Source of the DNA: M3007 sp041160955
Lineage (GTDB): Bacteria > Bacteroidota > Bacteroidia > Chitinophagales > Saprospiraceae
Length of the DNA: 18,974 nt
NCBI GenBank assembly: GCA_041160955.1
Contig: JBEAVK010000102.1
Coordinates: forward strand, 1-18,974
Reading direction: 5' to 3'
Position numbers and translations under genes: made by a program. This document shows positions 6,822 to 15,500 of this stretch, piece by piece. Each line of letters opens with the position of its first letter. Position 1 is the first letter of the stretch. Under the pieces are notes generated by a model that had not been told where the DNA came from, searched no databases, and was given only the letters and a program-made list of their open reading frames with translations.

Positions 6822-8597
6822 TTACACCGACGCGTATTTTCTTTTCCGCCACCAAGCAAAAATAACGGCAAACAATGCCACAAACACCACTGATGTGCCA
6901 ATATTTATTGCTTGCCACATCGGTTTTTCTGCTTTGGCCCGTACATTATCCAGCAATCGGAGTTTTACCTCGCGGCTACGTGCTTCTATCACTCCGGAGG
7001 CATCGGAAAGGTACTCCACTGCATTGAGCATGAGGTCTTTATTGGCATAAGTAGTACGTTCAAATTTATTGAAACCCAAGGGCAACCACGTTTCTTTTCC
7101 ATTCTCATCAATACGAGTAGGGTTAGCGGCCACGTCACCATCACTAATGACCAACATACGGGTAGGTTCGCTGACAGGTTTGAACTGTACACCCGTCTTG
7201 GCAAGATCATTTGCTAGTTCCTGCGATACGCGATTTTCGTAATTAGAGGGAAAAATTCCTTCTAAAAGTACGCCAACTGGCTGTTCGCCTTTGTCAAACT
7301 TTTTTGGATCGGGATCGTACCGCAAAATATCAAAACTAAGATCGACAGGGCTAAATTGTAAACGACTGTATTTACTGGAACGCAAAACGATCGTTTTTTT
7401 GATCGGAGTTTTGGTGCGGATGGTATCAATAGAAGAGCAAAAACGCAATTCAGTGCGATCCAAGTTTTTGACAATTGGATGGTTGGCCGCCGGCAACACC
7501 GAAGGATGAAAGTACCAATTGAACATTTCGAACTGCGGAGCATTGCCCACAACACCTGTTTGCAACGGAATCTTGGTTGATTGCATATCCATCACCAAAT
7601 CTGGCTGGATACGCACACCGTATTTGAACAAAATATCTTCTAAGTTAAGCGGATAATCGCGTGGAATAAAGTGGCCATTCAGGCGCATACTATCCAATGT
7701 AGCACCTAAGCGATCTACCAACCACATCACTTTGCCGCCATTCATTACGTATTGGTCAATCTTGAATTTATCCTTTTCGGAAAATGCGGTACGCGGCTTG
7801 GCAACAATCAACAATTCGCAGGGTTTGCGCATGATCTCGCCGGGGCGAGTAGGTTGCTTGGATAAGCTAAAAGCAGTCGGAATTTCGATCACTGAATCCA
7901 ATACAATACGGCCTGTTTCATAAAATTGCTCTAAACTGCGCTCTAAATCCGTTGTTTGCAATTTGGTAAGTTCCAAATGCCCTTCAGTAAATAGGATAAT
8001 TGGTTTCCCATTTGCTTCCAGTTTCTTAATGGCATTGGCAAATTTATATTCCAAAAGGCTCACCGAATTATTGATTACTTGATCTGGCGAAAGGGATGCC
8101 GACTCATTTTCCAATAATTTAACGGGCATTTGCCTGTTTTTATAATGCACAATGGCCACAGGGTAGATCAATTTTTGAGTGGACTCACCTTGCTCCTGCA
8201 CCCGGAGGTTAACGGGATTAATACCCATTTCACTCAAGGCTTTCCGACGCGCATTAATATCTTCGATGCTACCCGCTGCGGGGTCTTCAAAATGATAATC
8301 TATGTTTCCACTTTGAGAACGGAAATCATCTAGCATTTCGCGCACCGCATTTTGCAATCGCTTGAAACCGGCCGGAAATTCACCGTCCAGCAATACCTCT
8401 ACATACACGCGTTCGTCCACTGACCGCAATAGATTACGGGTGGGTTTGGTGAGTGTAAACCGCTTCTCCTCTGTGAGGTCGAGGTGAGAATAAAAGATGT
8501 TGGCCAAAAAATTGACAAACAAAATAATGCCACAAATAAGTCCAAACTGGATAAGTGCTTGTGCACGGGGCGATCTGCGGGTGGTGGTTTTTTCCAT
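6822..8597 (-). CDS. gldG: Gliding-motility ABC transporter auxiliary protein GldG
   Basis: A 591-residue inner-membrane protein. A membrane segment lies near residues 14-33 (ALIQFGLICGIILFVNFLAN), followed by the family hallmark YSHLDLTEEKRFTLTKPTR. A large periplasmic region of the ABC_transp_aux type follows, and a second membrane segment near 563-583 (VVFVALFAVIFAWWRKRKY). Length and layout match GldG, which with GldF and GldA forms an ABC transporter linked to gliding in some Bacteroidota. gldF usually precedes gldG directly; here the upstream neighbour is an M29 aminopeptidase gene 55 bases away, so GldF must be encoded elsewhere or be absent. No internal Met precedes the first membrane segment, so the ATG at 8597 is the start even though the promoter element ends only eight bases before it. 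Confidence 0.9.
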   Translation of the reverse strand: MEKTTTRRSPRAQALIQFGLICGIILFVNFLANIFYSHLDLTEEKRFTLTKPTRNLLRSVDERVYVEVLLDGEFPAGFKRLQNAVREMLDDFRSQSGNIDYHFEDPAAGSIEDINARRKALSEMGINPVNLRVQEQGESTQKLIYPVAIVHYKNRQMPVKLLENESASLSPDQVINNSVSLLEYKFANAIKKLEANGKPIILFTEGHLELTKLQTTDLERSLEQFYETGRIVLDSVIEIPTAFSLSKQPTRPGEIMRKPCELLIVAKPRTAFSEKDKFKIDQYVMNGGKVMWLVDRLGATLDSMRLNGHFIPRDYPLNLEDILFKYGVRIQPDLVMDMQSTKIPLQTGVVGNAPQFEMFNWYFHPSVLPAANHPIVKNLDRTELRFCSSIDTIRTKTPIKKTIVLRSSKYSRLQFSPVDLSFDILRYDPDPKKFDKGEQPVGVLLEGIFPSNYENRVSQELANDLAKTGVQFKPVSEPTRMLVISDGDVAANPTRIDENGKETWLPLGFNKFERTTYANKDLMLNAVEYLSDASGVIEARSREVKLRLLDNVRAKAEKPMWQAINIGTSVVFVALFAVIFAWWRKRKYASV

Positions 8598-8605
8598 AGC
8601 GGGTG

Positions 8606-8635
8606 CAAAGGTAGAGATTTATGGTTGTTTGCTGA
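8606..8635 (-). promoter_or_regulatory. Candidate promoter of gldG
   Basis: On the minus strand TACCTTTG (8613-8606) matches TAnnTTTG exactly. TTC at 8635-8633 lies 20-19 bases upstream, in the place of the -33 TTG with one mismatch. The element ends eight bases before the gldG ATG, so a transcript from here would have almost no leader. It suggests gldG can be expressed apart from the aminopeptidase gene. Confidence 0.5.
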
Positions 8636-8652
8636 ATTTATCGTGGCATGAA

Positions 8653-9756
8653 TTAAATTAAGAATTGTCCATCCTGATAAATCAATACCCCATCAGCGGT
8701 AATGCCGCCTCCTTGTGTCATATCCGTAATCATATCCCAATGTACTGTTGACTCGTTTTTGCCGCCGGTTTGTAGGTAACTTTGACCAATGGCCAAGTGT
8801 ACTGTGCCACCTATTTTTTCATCAAATAGAATATTTTTAGTCATCCGAGTAATACCATAATTAGTACCAATGGCGGCCTCGCCAAAACGCCGCGTACCCG
8901 GCAAAGAAAATATATGGTCAAGAAAGTCTTTACCGCGCTTGGCTTCCCAGCGTTCGATATGGCCTTTTTCTACCCAAAGTGTTACGTCTTCCACTTCATG
9001 TCCTTGGTAAATACACGGAAACGTATAATGAATTACACCTTCTACGCTATCTTCAACCGGACTGGTATATACCTCTCCCGATGGCATATTGGTTTGTCCA
9101 TCGGAGTTGATCCAAGTACGGCCATCGCACGAAAACGAAAGATCGGTACCATGCGGATTGGTATAACGAATGGTTTTACTGGCATTGAGCCGATCTACAA
9201 TTCGTTGCTGATTGGCACGCAATTCCAGCCAAGCGGCTCGTGGATCTGCTTCATTGAGTTTGCAAGCATTGAATACAAATTGCTCGTATTCACTCAACGA
9301 TAATCCCGCTTCTTGGGCCGAAGCATCCGTAGGCCATTGGCAAAGGTTGCGGCGCAAGCGGCGGTCCGCAGTGCGTTCAAAATAGTTTCTGTTTTGCTCT
9401 TTTAATGCCTGCTGTCGTATTTTGGAGCGATCTTCTGGTGCATTTTGCATTTCGCGAAGGTTGAAAGGCGCACGAATGGCCAAATAGCAATCAAAACTTT
9501 CCATCGCAATACTACTCAATACGCCCGGTGTATTCAGTGCTGAATCGCTGGCTGTATCCAAAAAAATCCGTTCGCGGCCACGGAAGGCCATGTCTATTTC
9601 TACCACTGCGGCGCCTGCTTCTAGGGCTGCGCGGTAAAAAGCACGTACCAAGGGTTCGGCCAAGGTGGTGGTGCTTACAAAAACCTTGTCGCCCGGTCGG
9701 ATCTCTAGACAATAATTGGCTAAAAGATGAGCGTATTTTTGAGTAATTCCTTGCAT
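8653..9756 (-). CDS. M29-family metallo-aminopeptidase
   Basis: A 367-residue cytoplasmic enzyme that would remove N-terminal residues from peptides. The six metal-ligand/catalytic positions known from the AmpS/PepS family can be lined up in order: Glu228 (MPSGEVYTSP), Glu293 (FGEAAIGTNYGI), His320 (GTVHLAIGQSY), Tyr327, His339 and Asp341 (STVHWDMITDM). Spacing is close to that of the family, with a shorter loop between Tyr327 and His339. At 367 residues it is a little shorter than the usual ~410. The N-terminal part (EIRPGDKVFVST ... ALEAGAAVVEID) is the family's Rossmann-like domain. It lies 32 bases downstream of the helicase gene with no promoter seen between them, so the two are probably co-transcribed. 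A functional link is not obvious. Confidence 0.87.
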   Translation of the reverse strand: MQGITQKYAHLLANYCLEIRPGDKVFVSTTTLAEPLVRAFYRAALEAGAAVVEIDMAFRGRERIFLDTASDSALNTPGVLSSIAMESFDCYLAIRAPFNLREMQNAPEDRSKIRQQALKEQNRNYFERTADRRLRRNLCQWPTDASAQEAGLSLSEYEQFVFNACKLNEADPRAAWLELRANQQRIVDRLNASKTIRYTNPHGTDLSFSCDGRTWINSDGQTNMPSGEVYTSPVEDSVEGVIHYTFPCIYQGHEVEDVTLWVEKGHIERWEAKRGKDFLDHIFSLPGTRRFGEAAIGTNYGITRMTKNILFDEKIGGTVHLAIGQSYLQTGGKNESTVHWDMITDMTQGGGITADGVLIYQDGQFLI

Positions 9757-9788
9757 GTCTATTATTTGTTCTATTACTGTTTCTTTCC

Positions 9789-12269
9789 CTAAGATTCCAT
9801 TTCAACACTTACCCGTGCTGCCTCCCATCGTTCTCGAACCAATCGGATATCGGTATAAGACACAGCGTCACCCAATGCCAACTTGGCTTCGGAGGCCAAT
9901 GTTGTTTCGTTCATGTTAAAAAACTCCTCAATTGCCAATACTTTTTGCTTATCTACCAGATCAAAAATATCCAAATCGCCTGTACCTACATAATGCGCTA
10001 GGTGTCCTTCAATGGTACTTTTGACCAAACCGCGCTCGGTGGCAATATCCTCAATGGATTTGCCGGATTGGTAGAGGTCGAAACTTACTTTTTTAGTATC
10101 TGGTTTGGCCGACACTTTGGGTAAAAAGAGATCCAATTCCGGTGGAGCATCCGTGTCGATATGGTTATCAGCGCAGTAATCTCGGATCATTTGTATCAAT
10201 TCATCCCCAAATTGCTTCAATTTTACCGTTCCAATGCCTTTTATCCGAGCCAAATCTGCTTTATTGGTCGGCAGGGCATTTACAATATCCGTCATTACCT
10301 TGGTGGGAAGTACGGCATATAATTCAATATCACTCATCTCCGCCATATCGGCGCGCCATTTCTTGAGTTGGAGGTATAGTTTAGGATGGGCTGTTTGTAC
10401 AGCCACTTTTGCCGGCACCTCCGAAATAGGTTTGGGTTGACGGGCGAGCATTTTGAAGTCCAATTCAGCATTGGCGCGTACCCGCAAGAATTCGGCTGTG
10501 GAAAATGCTTTTTGAGCAGTTTTGAAACAGGCATTTTTAATAAATAATTCCAGTTCAATGTCTTTGAGCAAGTCCAATACTTCTGTTTGAACGGCTTTAT
10601 TATCAGTTTCTACCGGAATCGCGGTTAGGGTTTTAGTAGCGGTTTCCAGTTTTTCTGAAAACCAAAGAGCGGCTTTTTGCATACGCCCCATTAGTTCGGT
10701 ATTTTCTTCGGGCAATGTATCTTGCTCGAAATACGCGGTTAATTGTGGGCCAAATTTATCGGCAGTACTCGAAATTTCGTGCTGTACCACCTTATCAAAA
10801 GCCTGAAATTGCTCAAAACCACTGGCGTGCAAGGTGTTTTCATGTTGCACAAAAAGATGAAACCCTTTGTCCAATAATTTTTTCAAGGTACTAAACCCAA
10901 ATAGTTCACGAATCAATGATTGTTGAAAAAGCGCTTTTGACCGCTTTAAGTGCATTTCGTCGGGTATATTACGTTCGGCTTCCTCAGAGTAATTTTTGAC
11001 TTTTATATCTGTTTTCACGCTTGAAAACTCGATTTTGGAGCGCAATACAATACCTTCAAAACTTTTACAACGGCTCAATGCGACATACACTTGCCCATGT
11101 GCAAAAGCAGATTGAGCATCAATGACGGCGCGTTCGAATGTGAGTCCCTGACTTTTGTGGATAGTAATGGCCCAAGCCAATTTTAAAGGGATTTGACTAA
11201 AAGAGCCTACTATTTCCTCGCTTACTTCCTTCGTTTTTTCGTTGAGGGTGTATTTTATATTTTCCCAATCTACCCTAGGCACTGTGATGGTATTTTCATC
11301 GCCTGGGCACCGCACCGTAATGGCATCGCCTTTAATTTCGGTAATCGTCCCGATTTTTCCATTGTAATAGCGGCGTTCCTGCCCGAGTTCATTTTTCACA
11401 AACATTACTTGCGCCCCTACTTTAAATTCCAATACCTCATCGTTGGGATACATTTTTTCAGGAAAATCACCTTTGATTACAGCCTTAAATGCGGTAGCCT
11501 TTCCAGAGATTTTGGTCAGTTTCGCAAAATTAATATCCTGCGCTACAGCATTATGGGAAGTGAGCGTAATATAAGGTTCGTCGTTTTTAGGTTCAAAATT
11601 GGGGATATACCTACTATTCAACGTCTCCAGCACTTGCTGGTCGATCTTGTTATCGCGTACTTTATTGAGCAGATGGATAAATGTTTCGTCCGATTGCCGA
11701 TAAATATGTTTCAATTCAATCGAAATAGGTTCGGTACGTTGGAGTGCTTTACTGCTAAAAAAGTATTGGGTATCGTAGTAGTAGCGCAACTGTTCCCAGT
11801 CATCTTCTTTCACCACGGGTGGTAATTGGTGCAGATCGCCGATCATCAGCAGTTGAACGCCGCCAAAGGGTCTGGAATTAGCGCGGTACCGACACAGTAC
11901 TTCATCAATCGCATCGAGGATATCGGCGCGTACCATACTAATTTCGTCGATGACCAATAAATCAAGGCTTCGGATCAGGTTGATCTTGTCGCGCGTAAAT
12001 CGTCTCTGCCGATCAGGGTCTTGTTTGCTCCCCGGGAGGAAAAGCCCAAAAGACAATTGAAAAAAGGAGTGGATGGTCATACCGCCCGCATTAATCGCCG
12101 CTACGCCCGTAGGTGCTACAACGACCATTCGTTTGAGCGCGTCTTTTTTGATCTGGTGCAAAAAAGTAGTTTTGCCGGTACCGGCCTTACCAGTCAGAAA
12201 AATATTCTTACTGGTATTGTAAACATACTCGAAAGCTTGTTCGAGTTGAGGGTTAGTTTTAAATGACAT
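9789..12269 (-). CDS. PIF1/RecD-like DNA helicase with HRDC and C-terminal HTH domain
   Basis: An 826-residue superfamily 1B helicase. Walker A is GKAGTGKT (27-34) and motif Ia is APTGVAAINAGGMTIHSFF. Walker B is LLVIDEIS (104-111), motif III GDLHQLPP (144-151), and motifs V-VI AITIHKSQGLTFE and VYVALSRC. Residues ~629-700 resemble an HRDC domain with a helix-hairpin-helix-like phrase (LARIKGIGTVKLKQFG). Residues ~725-818 (SFDLYQSGKSIEDIATERGL ... HLAHYV) are the HTH_40-type domain common at the C-terminus of Bacteroidota helicases. Likely role: unwinding DNA in repair, recombination or replication-fork maintenance. I start at the ATG at 12269, because the longer frame to 12353 begins upstream of the promoter and adds a non-conserved tail. 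It heads a leftward set with the aminopeptidase gene. Confidence 0.9.
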   Translation of the reverse strand: MSFKTNPQLEQAFEYVYNTSKNIFLTGKAGTGKTTFLHQIKKDALKRMVVVAPTGVAAINAGGMTIHSFFQLSFGLFLPGSKQDPDRQRRFTRDKINLIRSLDLLVIDEISMVRADILDAIDEVLCRYRANSRPFGGVQLLMIGDLHQLPPVVKEDDWEQLRYYYDTQYFFSSKALQRTEPISIELKHIYRQSDETFIHLLNKVRDNKIDQQVLETLNSRYIPNFEPKNDEPYITLTSHNAVAQDINFAKLTKISGKATAFKAVIKGDFPEKMYPNDEVLEFKVGAQVMFVKNELGQERRYYNGKIGTITEIKGDAITVRCPGDENTITVPRVDWENIKYTLNEKTKEVSEEIVGSFSQIPLKLAWAITIHKSQGLTFERAVIDAQSAFAHGQVYVALSRCKSFEGIVLRSKIEFSSVKTDIKVKNYSEEAERNIPDEMHLKRSKALFQQSLIRELFGFSTLKKLLDKGFHLFVQHENTLHASGFEQFQAFDKVVQHEISSTADKFGPQLTAYFEQDTLPEENTELMGRMQKAALWFSEKLETATKTLTAIPVETDNKAVQTEVLDLLKDIELELFIKNACFKTAQKAFSTAEFLRVRANAELDFKMLARQPKPISEVPAKVAVQTAHPKLYLQLKKWRADMAEMSDIELYAVLPTKVMTDIVNALPTNKADLARIKGIGTVKLKQFGDELIQMIRDYCADNHIDTDAPPELDLFLPKVSAKPDTKKVSFDLYQSGKSIEDIATERGLVKSTIEGHLAHYVGTGDLDIFDLVDKQKVLAIEEFFNMNETTLASEAKLALGDAVSYTDIRLVRERWEAARVSVEMES

Positions 12270-12321
12270 AAAATAAAAAACGGTTGGATGTTGATAAAAC
12301 AATGGTAGAAAATTGGACATG

Positions 12322-12354
12322 CAAAGATAAGTACGAAGTGATGATATTTGCAAA
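12322..12354 (-). promoter_or_regulatory. Promoter of the helicase gene
   Basis: On the minus strand TTTG (12354-12351) and TATCTTTG (12329-12322) are 21 bases apart and match both Bacteroidota promoter elements exactly. Transcription would start near 12316, giving a leader of about 45 bases to the ATG at 12269. The -33 TTTG lies in the perfect palindrome ATTTGCAAAT (12346-12355). Confidence 0.6.
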
Positions 12355-12522
12355 TACGAATGAGGTGATAGCGCAAATAAATTTTATACTCGGGCTATTT
12401 TTTTAAATATTGTCGCAATTTTCAAATATTTTAACGGATTTCTATCCTATTAAGCCTTTTATTTGTATTTAAAAGAAAAGCCCCAAACGTCTATATTTAG
12501 TTAGGGAGTCCATATTTCGTAG

Positions 12523-12552
12523 TTGTGGAATAGAAAAAAAGACGTACCTTCG
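12523..12552 (+). promoter_or_regulatory. Promoter of the cyclase/NTPase/TPR gene
   Basis: TTG at 12523-12525 and TACCTTCG at 12545-12552 are separated by 19 bases, the spacing expected for the Bacteroidota -33/-7 promoter. The -7 element has one mismatch. Transcription near 12558 would give a leader of about 20 bases to the GTG at 12581, which fits that start. Confidence 0.55.
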
Positions 12553-12580
12553 CACCCGCTCCAAACCACACACATTAACT

Positions 12581-15500
12581 GTGAAGCATTTTTTACCACA
12601 TTTTATACAGGAAAACTACAGGTCAGGTATCATGGAAGGTCATCTTAATGCCTTTACCATGTTCGTAGATCTTAGTGGTTTTACTCAGTTGACCAACACG
12701 CTCATGGAAAAGGGAGCGGTTGGAGCAGAGGAGCTGTCTGTTACCCTCAACGATATTTTCCAGCCATCTGTCCGGCTAACTTACCAAAATGGTGGGTTTA
12801 TTCCCTATTTTGCTGGGGATAGTTTTACGGCTATTTTTCCTGTTTCTGATCATCCTGATGACGATGCTGGTATGCGGGTTATTGGTAGTGCTATGGCAGC
12901 CTTAGACCACTTTAAAAAAGAAAAAGAAAGTGGTGGATCGCTGAGTACCTACGAAATTGGTATCAAAATAGGTTTATCTTATGGACGTATTGACTGGGGG
13001 ATTGTAGGTGACAAACGAAAAGCATATTATTTTCGCGGAACACCGATCGATAATAGCGGAATGGCGCAATCCAAAGCCGGAAACTTACAAATGGTGGGTG
13101 ATAATGCATTTTTACAACGCTTTTCGCCTGAAATATTGCCCGTTAAAACCATTGAACAGGACTGGCATCAATTATTGCCCAGCAAATACTTCAAATCTCA
13201 AAAGAAAAGCCCCGAAGCAATACTTTTGCCTAAACCAGACCCTGCTATTGTAGCAGCGTTTTTACCAGAAGAAGTATATGCGGGCAAAGAGCAGGGCGAA
13301 TTCCGCAATGTAGTGAGTGTTTTCCTTGCATTTACTGGTGTGGAGTCCCATCTTTCGCTCAACCATTTTGCAAGTACCATTTTGGAACATAGCGTGAATT
13401 TTGGGGCTTATTTCAAAGAAATTGATTTTGGGGATAAAGGTGGCCTTATGTTGAGCATTTTTGGCGCGCCTATTTCTTTTGAAAATAATATTGAACGTGC
13501 ACTAGAGTATGTCAGTGCCATCGGAGACGATTTGAGTAGTCTAAAAGACCTTACTGGCGCACGTTTCAAGATCGGTATCACGTCAGGTATTGCATTTACT
13601 GGTGTCATAGGAAGTCCCGAGCGTTGTCAATACGCCGCCGTAGGTGCTCGCGTGAACCTTGCTGCTCGTTTAATGGCCAAAGCAGACTGGGGAGAGGTTA
13701 TTACGGACGATAATATACAACGCAATCGGAATTTCCGATTTTCCTCTCGCGGTACGGGTATGTTCAAGGGTTTTGAGCAACCTGTTCAGACTTATAAGTT
13801 GACAGGACGTAGTATCAGCGGAAGAGCTGGATTTGCAGGATCTTATGTTGGTCGTGCAGAAGAACTGGGTAACCTGATTGCATTTGCTACTCCGCTAAAA
13901 GATAAAAAATTTGCGGGAATTGCTTATATTTTTGGTGAAGCAGGTATTGGTAAAAGTCGTTTGAGTTACGAATTGCGCCGCTCCTTGAACGAAAGTGGCG
14001 CATTAAGTTGGTTTAATTGCCAAAGCGATCAAATTTTGCGGAAGCCATTCAACCCGTTTATCTATTTCCTGAAAAATTATTTTGAGCAAAGTCCCGAAAA
14101 TTCTACAGCGATTAACGCTGAAAAATTTGACCGTAATTTTCTCGAATTACAATTTGAACTTACCCAAGAAAATCACCCCGAAGCAGATCTAGTACGTCGC
14201 GAAATAGCCCGTACCGAATCCGTTTTATCGGCATTAGTGGGTGTTAATAAGTCTGGTGGCCTTTGGGAACAACTCGATGCGCGTGGTAGATATCAAAATA
14301 CGCTGACCGCCGTCGCTAATTTGTTGATCGCGGAAGCCATTTTACAACCTTTGGTGATTGAGTTAGAAGATACGCATTGGTACGATGATATGTCGCGCGA
14401 GTTTTTGGCTCAATTCATCCGTCGAGCACAGTCTTACCCAATTTTCTTATTGGCTAGCAGCCGTTATGAGGATGATGGCAGCAAATCGTTTCCAATTCGC
14501 CGCAATTTGCTGGACGAATTTGGCGTAAAAGACCTAGAAGTAGATCTGAATTACCTTTCACCTAGCGATTTGCGCATTTTTGCAGAATCAAGGCTCAATG
14601 GTAAACTCAATGACGACTTATACGACCTACTCCAAAGAATGACCCAAGGGAATCCGTTTTATTTGGAGCAAATGGCCGATTATTTCCGCGAAGGCGATAT
14701 GCTGGAAACCCAAAATGGGCTGATACAACTCAAAAACAGAGATGTACAGATCAGCGATTCCGTAAAACAGATCATGATGTCGCGGATCGACCGTTTGAGC
14801 GGTTTGGTGAAGGAAACTGTAAAAGCGGCGGCTGTAATTGGCCGTGAATTTGAATTGCCTGTTTTGTCGGCAGTAATGGCGCGGCAAGAAGAATTTATAG
14901 AGAAAAATGGCGACCTCGCGCATGTGTTACGCGAGCAGATCGAAACCGCTGAAAAATGGCAAATTTGGCATGCTATGAACGAATTGCGCTATATTTTCCG
15001 CCATTCGCTCCTGCGCGAAGCCGCTTATGATATGCAATTGCGTACCCGTTTGCGCGAGTTACACCAATCTATTGCAGAGACCATTGAACAATTGTATCCA
15101 AACTCCGAAGAACGCTTTGTGGATCTTGCTTTCCACTACGAACAAGCGGAAATGGAGAAAAAAACGGATAAATACTTGGAAAAAGCAGCGCGTTATGCAC
15201 AGCGCAATTTCCAAAACCGACAAGCATTGGTGTTTTATGAAAAATTACTAAAACACCTGAGCGATGTTAGTAAAAAAAGTAAAAAACGGGTTAAAATCCT
15301 ATTGCGCAAAGGCTCCGTCCACGAATTAATTGGACAATGGCCCGAAGCAGAAACGGATTATAAAGATGCTTTGGAGCGCGCCAAAGGCTTAAATGATTGG
15401 TTTTTGATTGGTCGCGCCAACCGCCGACTGGGTCAATTACTGATGTTGCGTGGCGACTATAACGAAGCAAAGAAAAACCTGGAAGTGGCCATTACCTGTT

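Larger units (their letters stand above)
12270..12580. other. Divergent intergenic region between helicase and cyclase genes
   Basis: These 311 bases hold the leftward helicase promoter at 12322-12354 and the rightward cyclase promoter at 12523-12552. The centre (about 12370-12520) is A/T-rich. I saw no small gene, riboswitch or strong hairpin in it. Confidence 0.6.

Noticed and set aside
6811..6824. Small palindrome TAAGT-AAAA-ACTTA containing both convergent stop codons
   Set aside because: A five-base A/T-rich stem is too weak for a terminator; it arises largely from two facing TAA codons.
11193..11825. 210-codon open frame on the plus strand
   Set aside because: It lies wholly antisense to the helicase gene, whose motifs are intact; the plus-strand translation has no recognisable domain.
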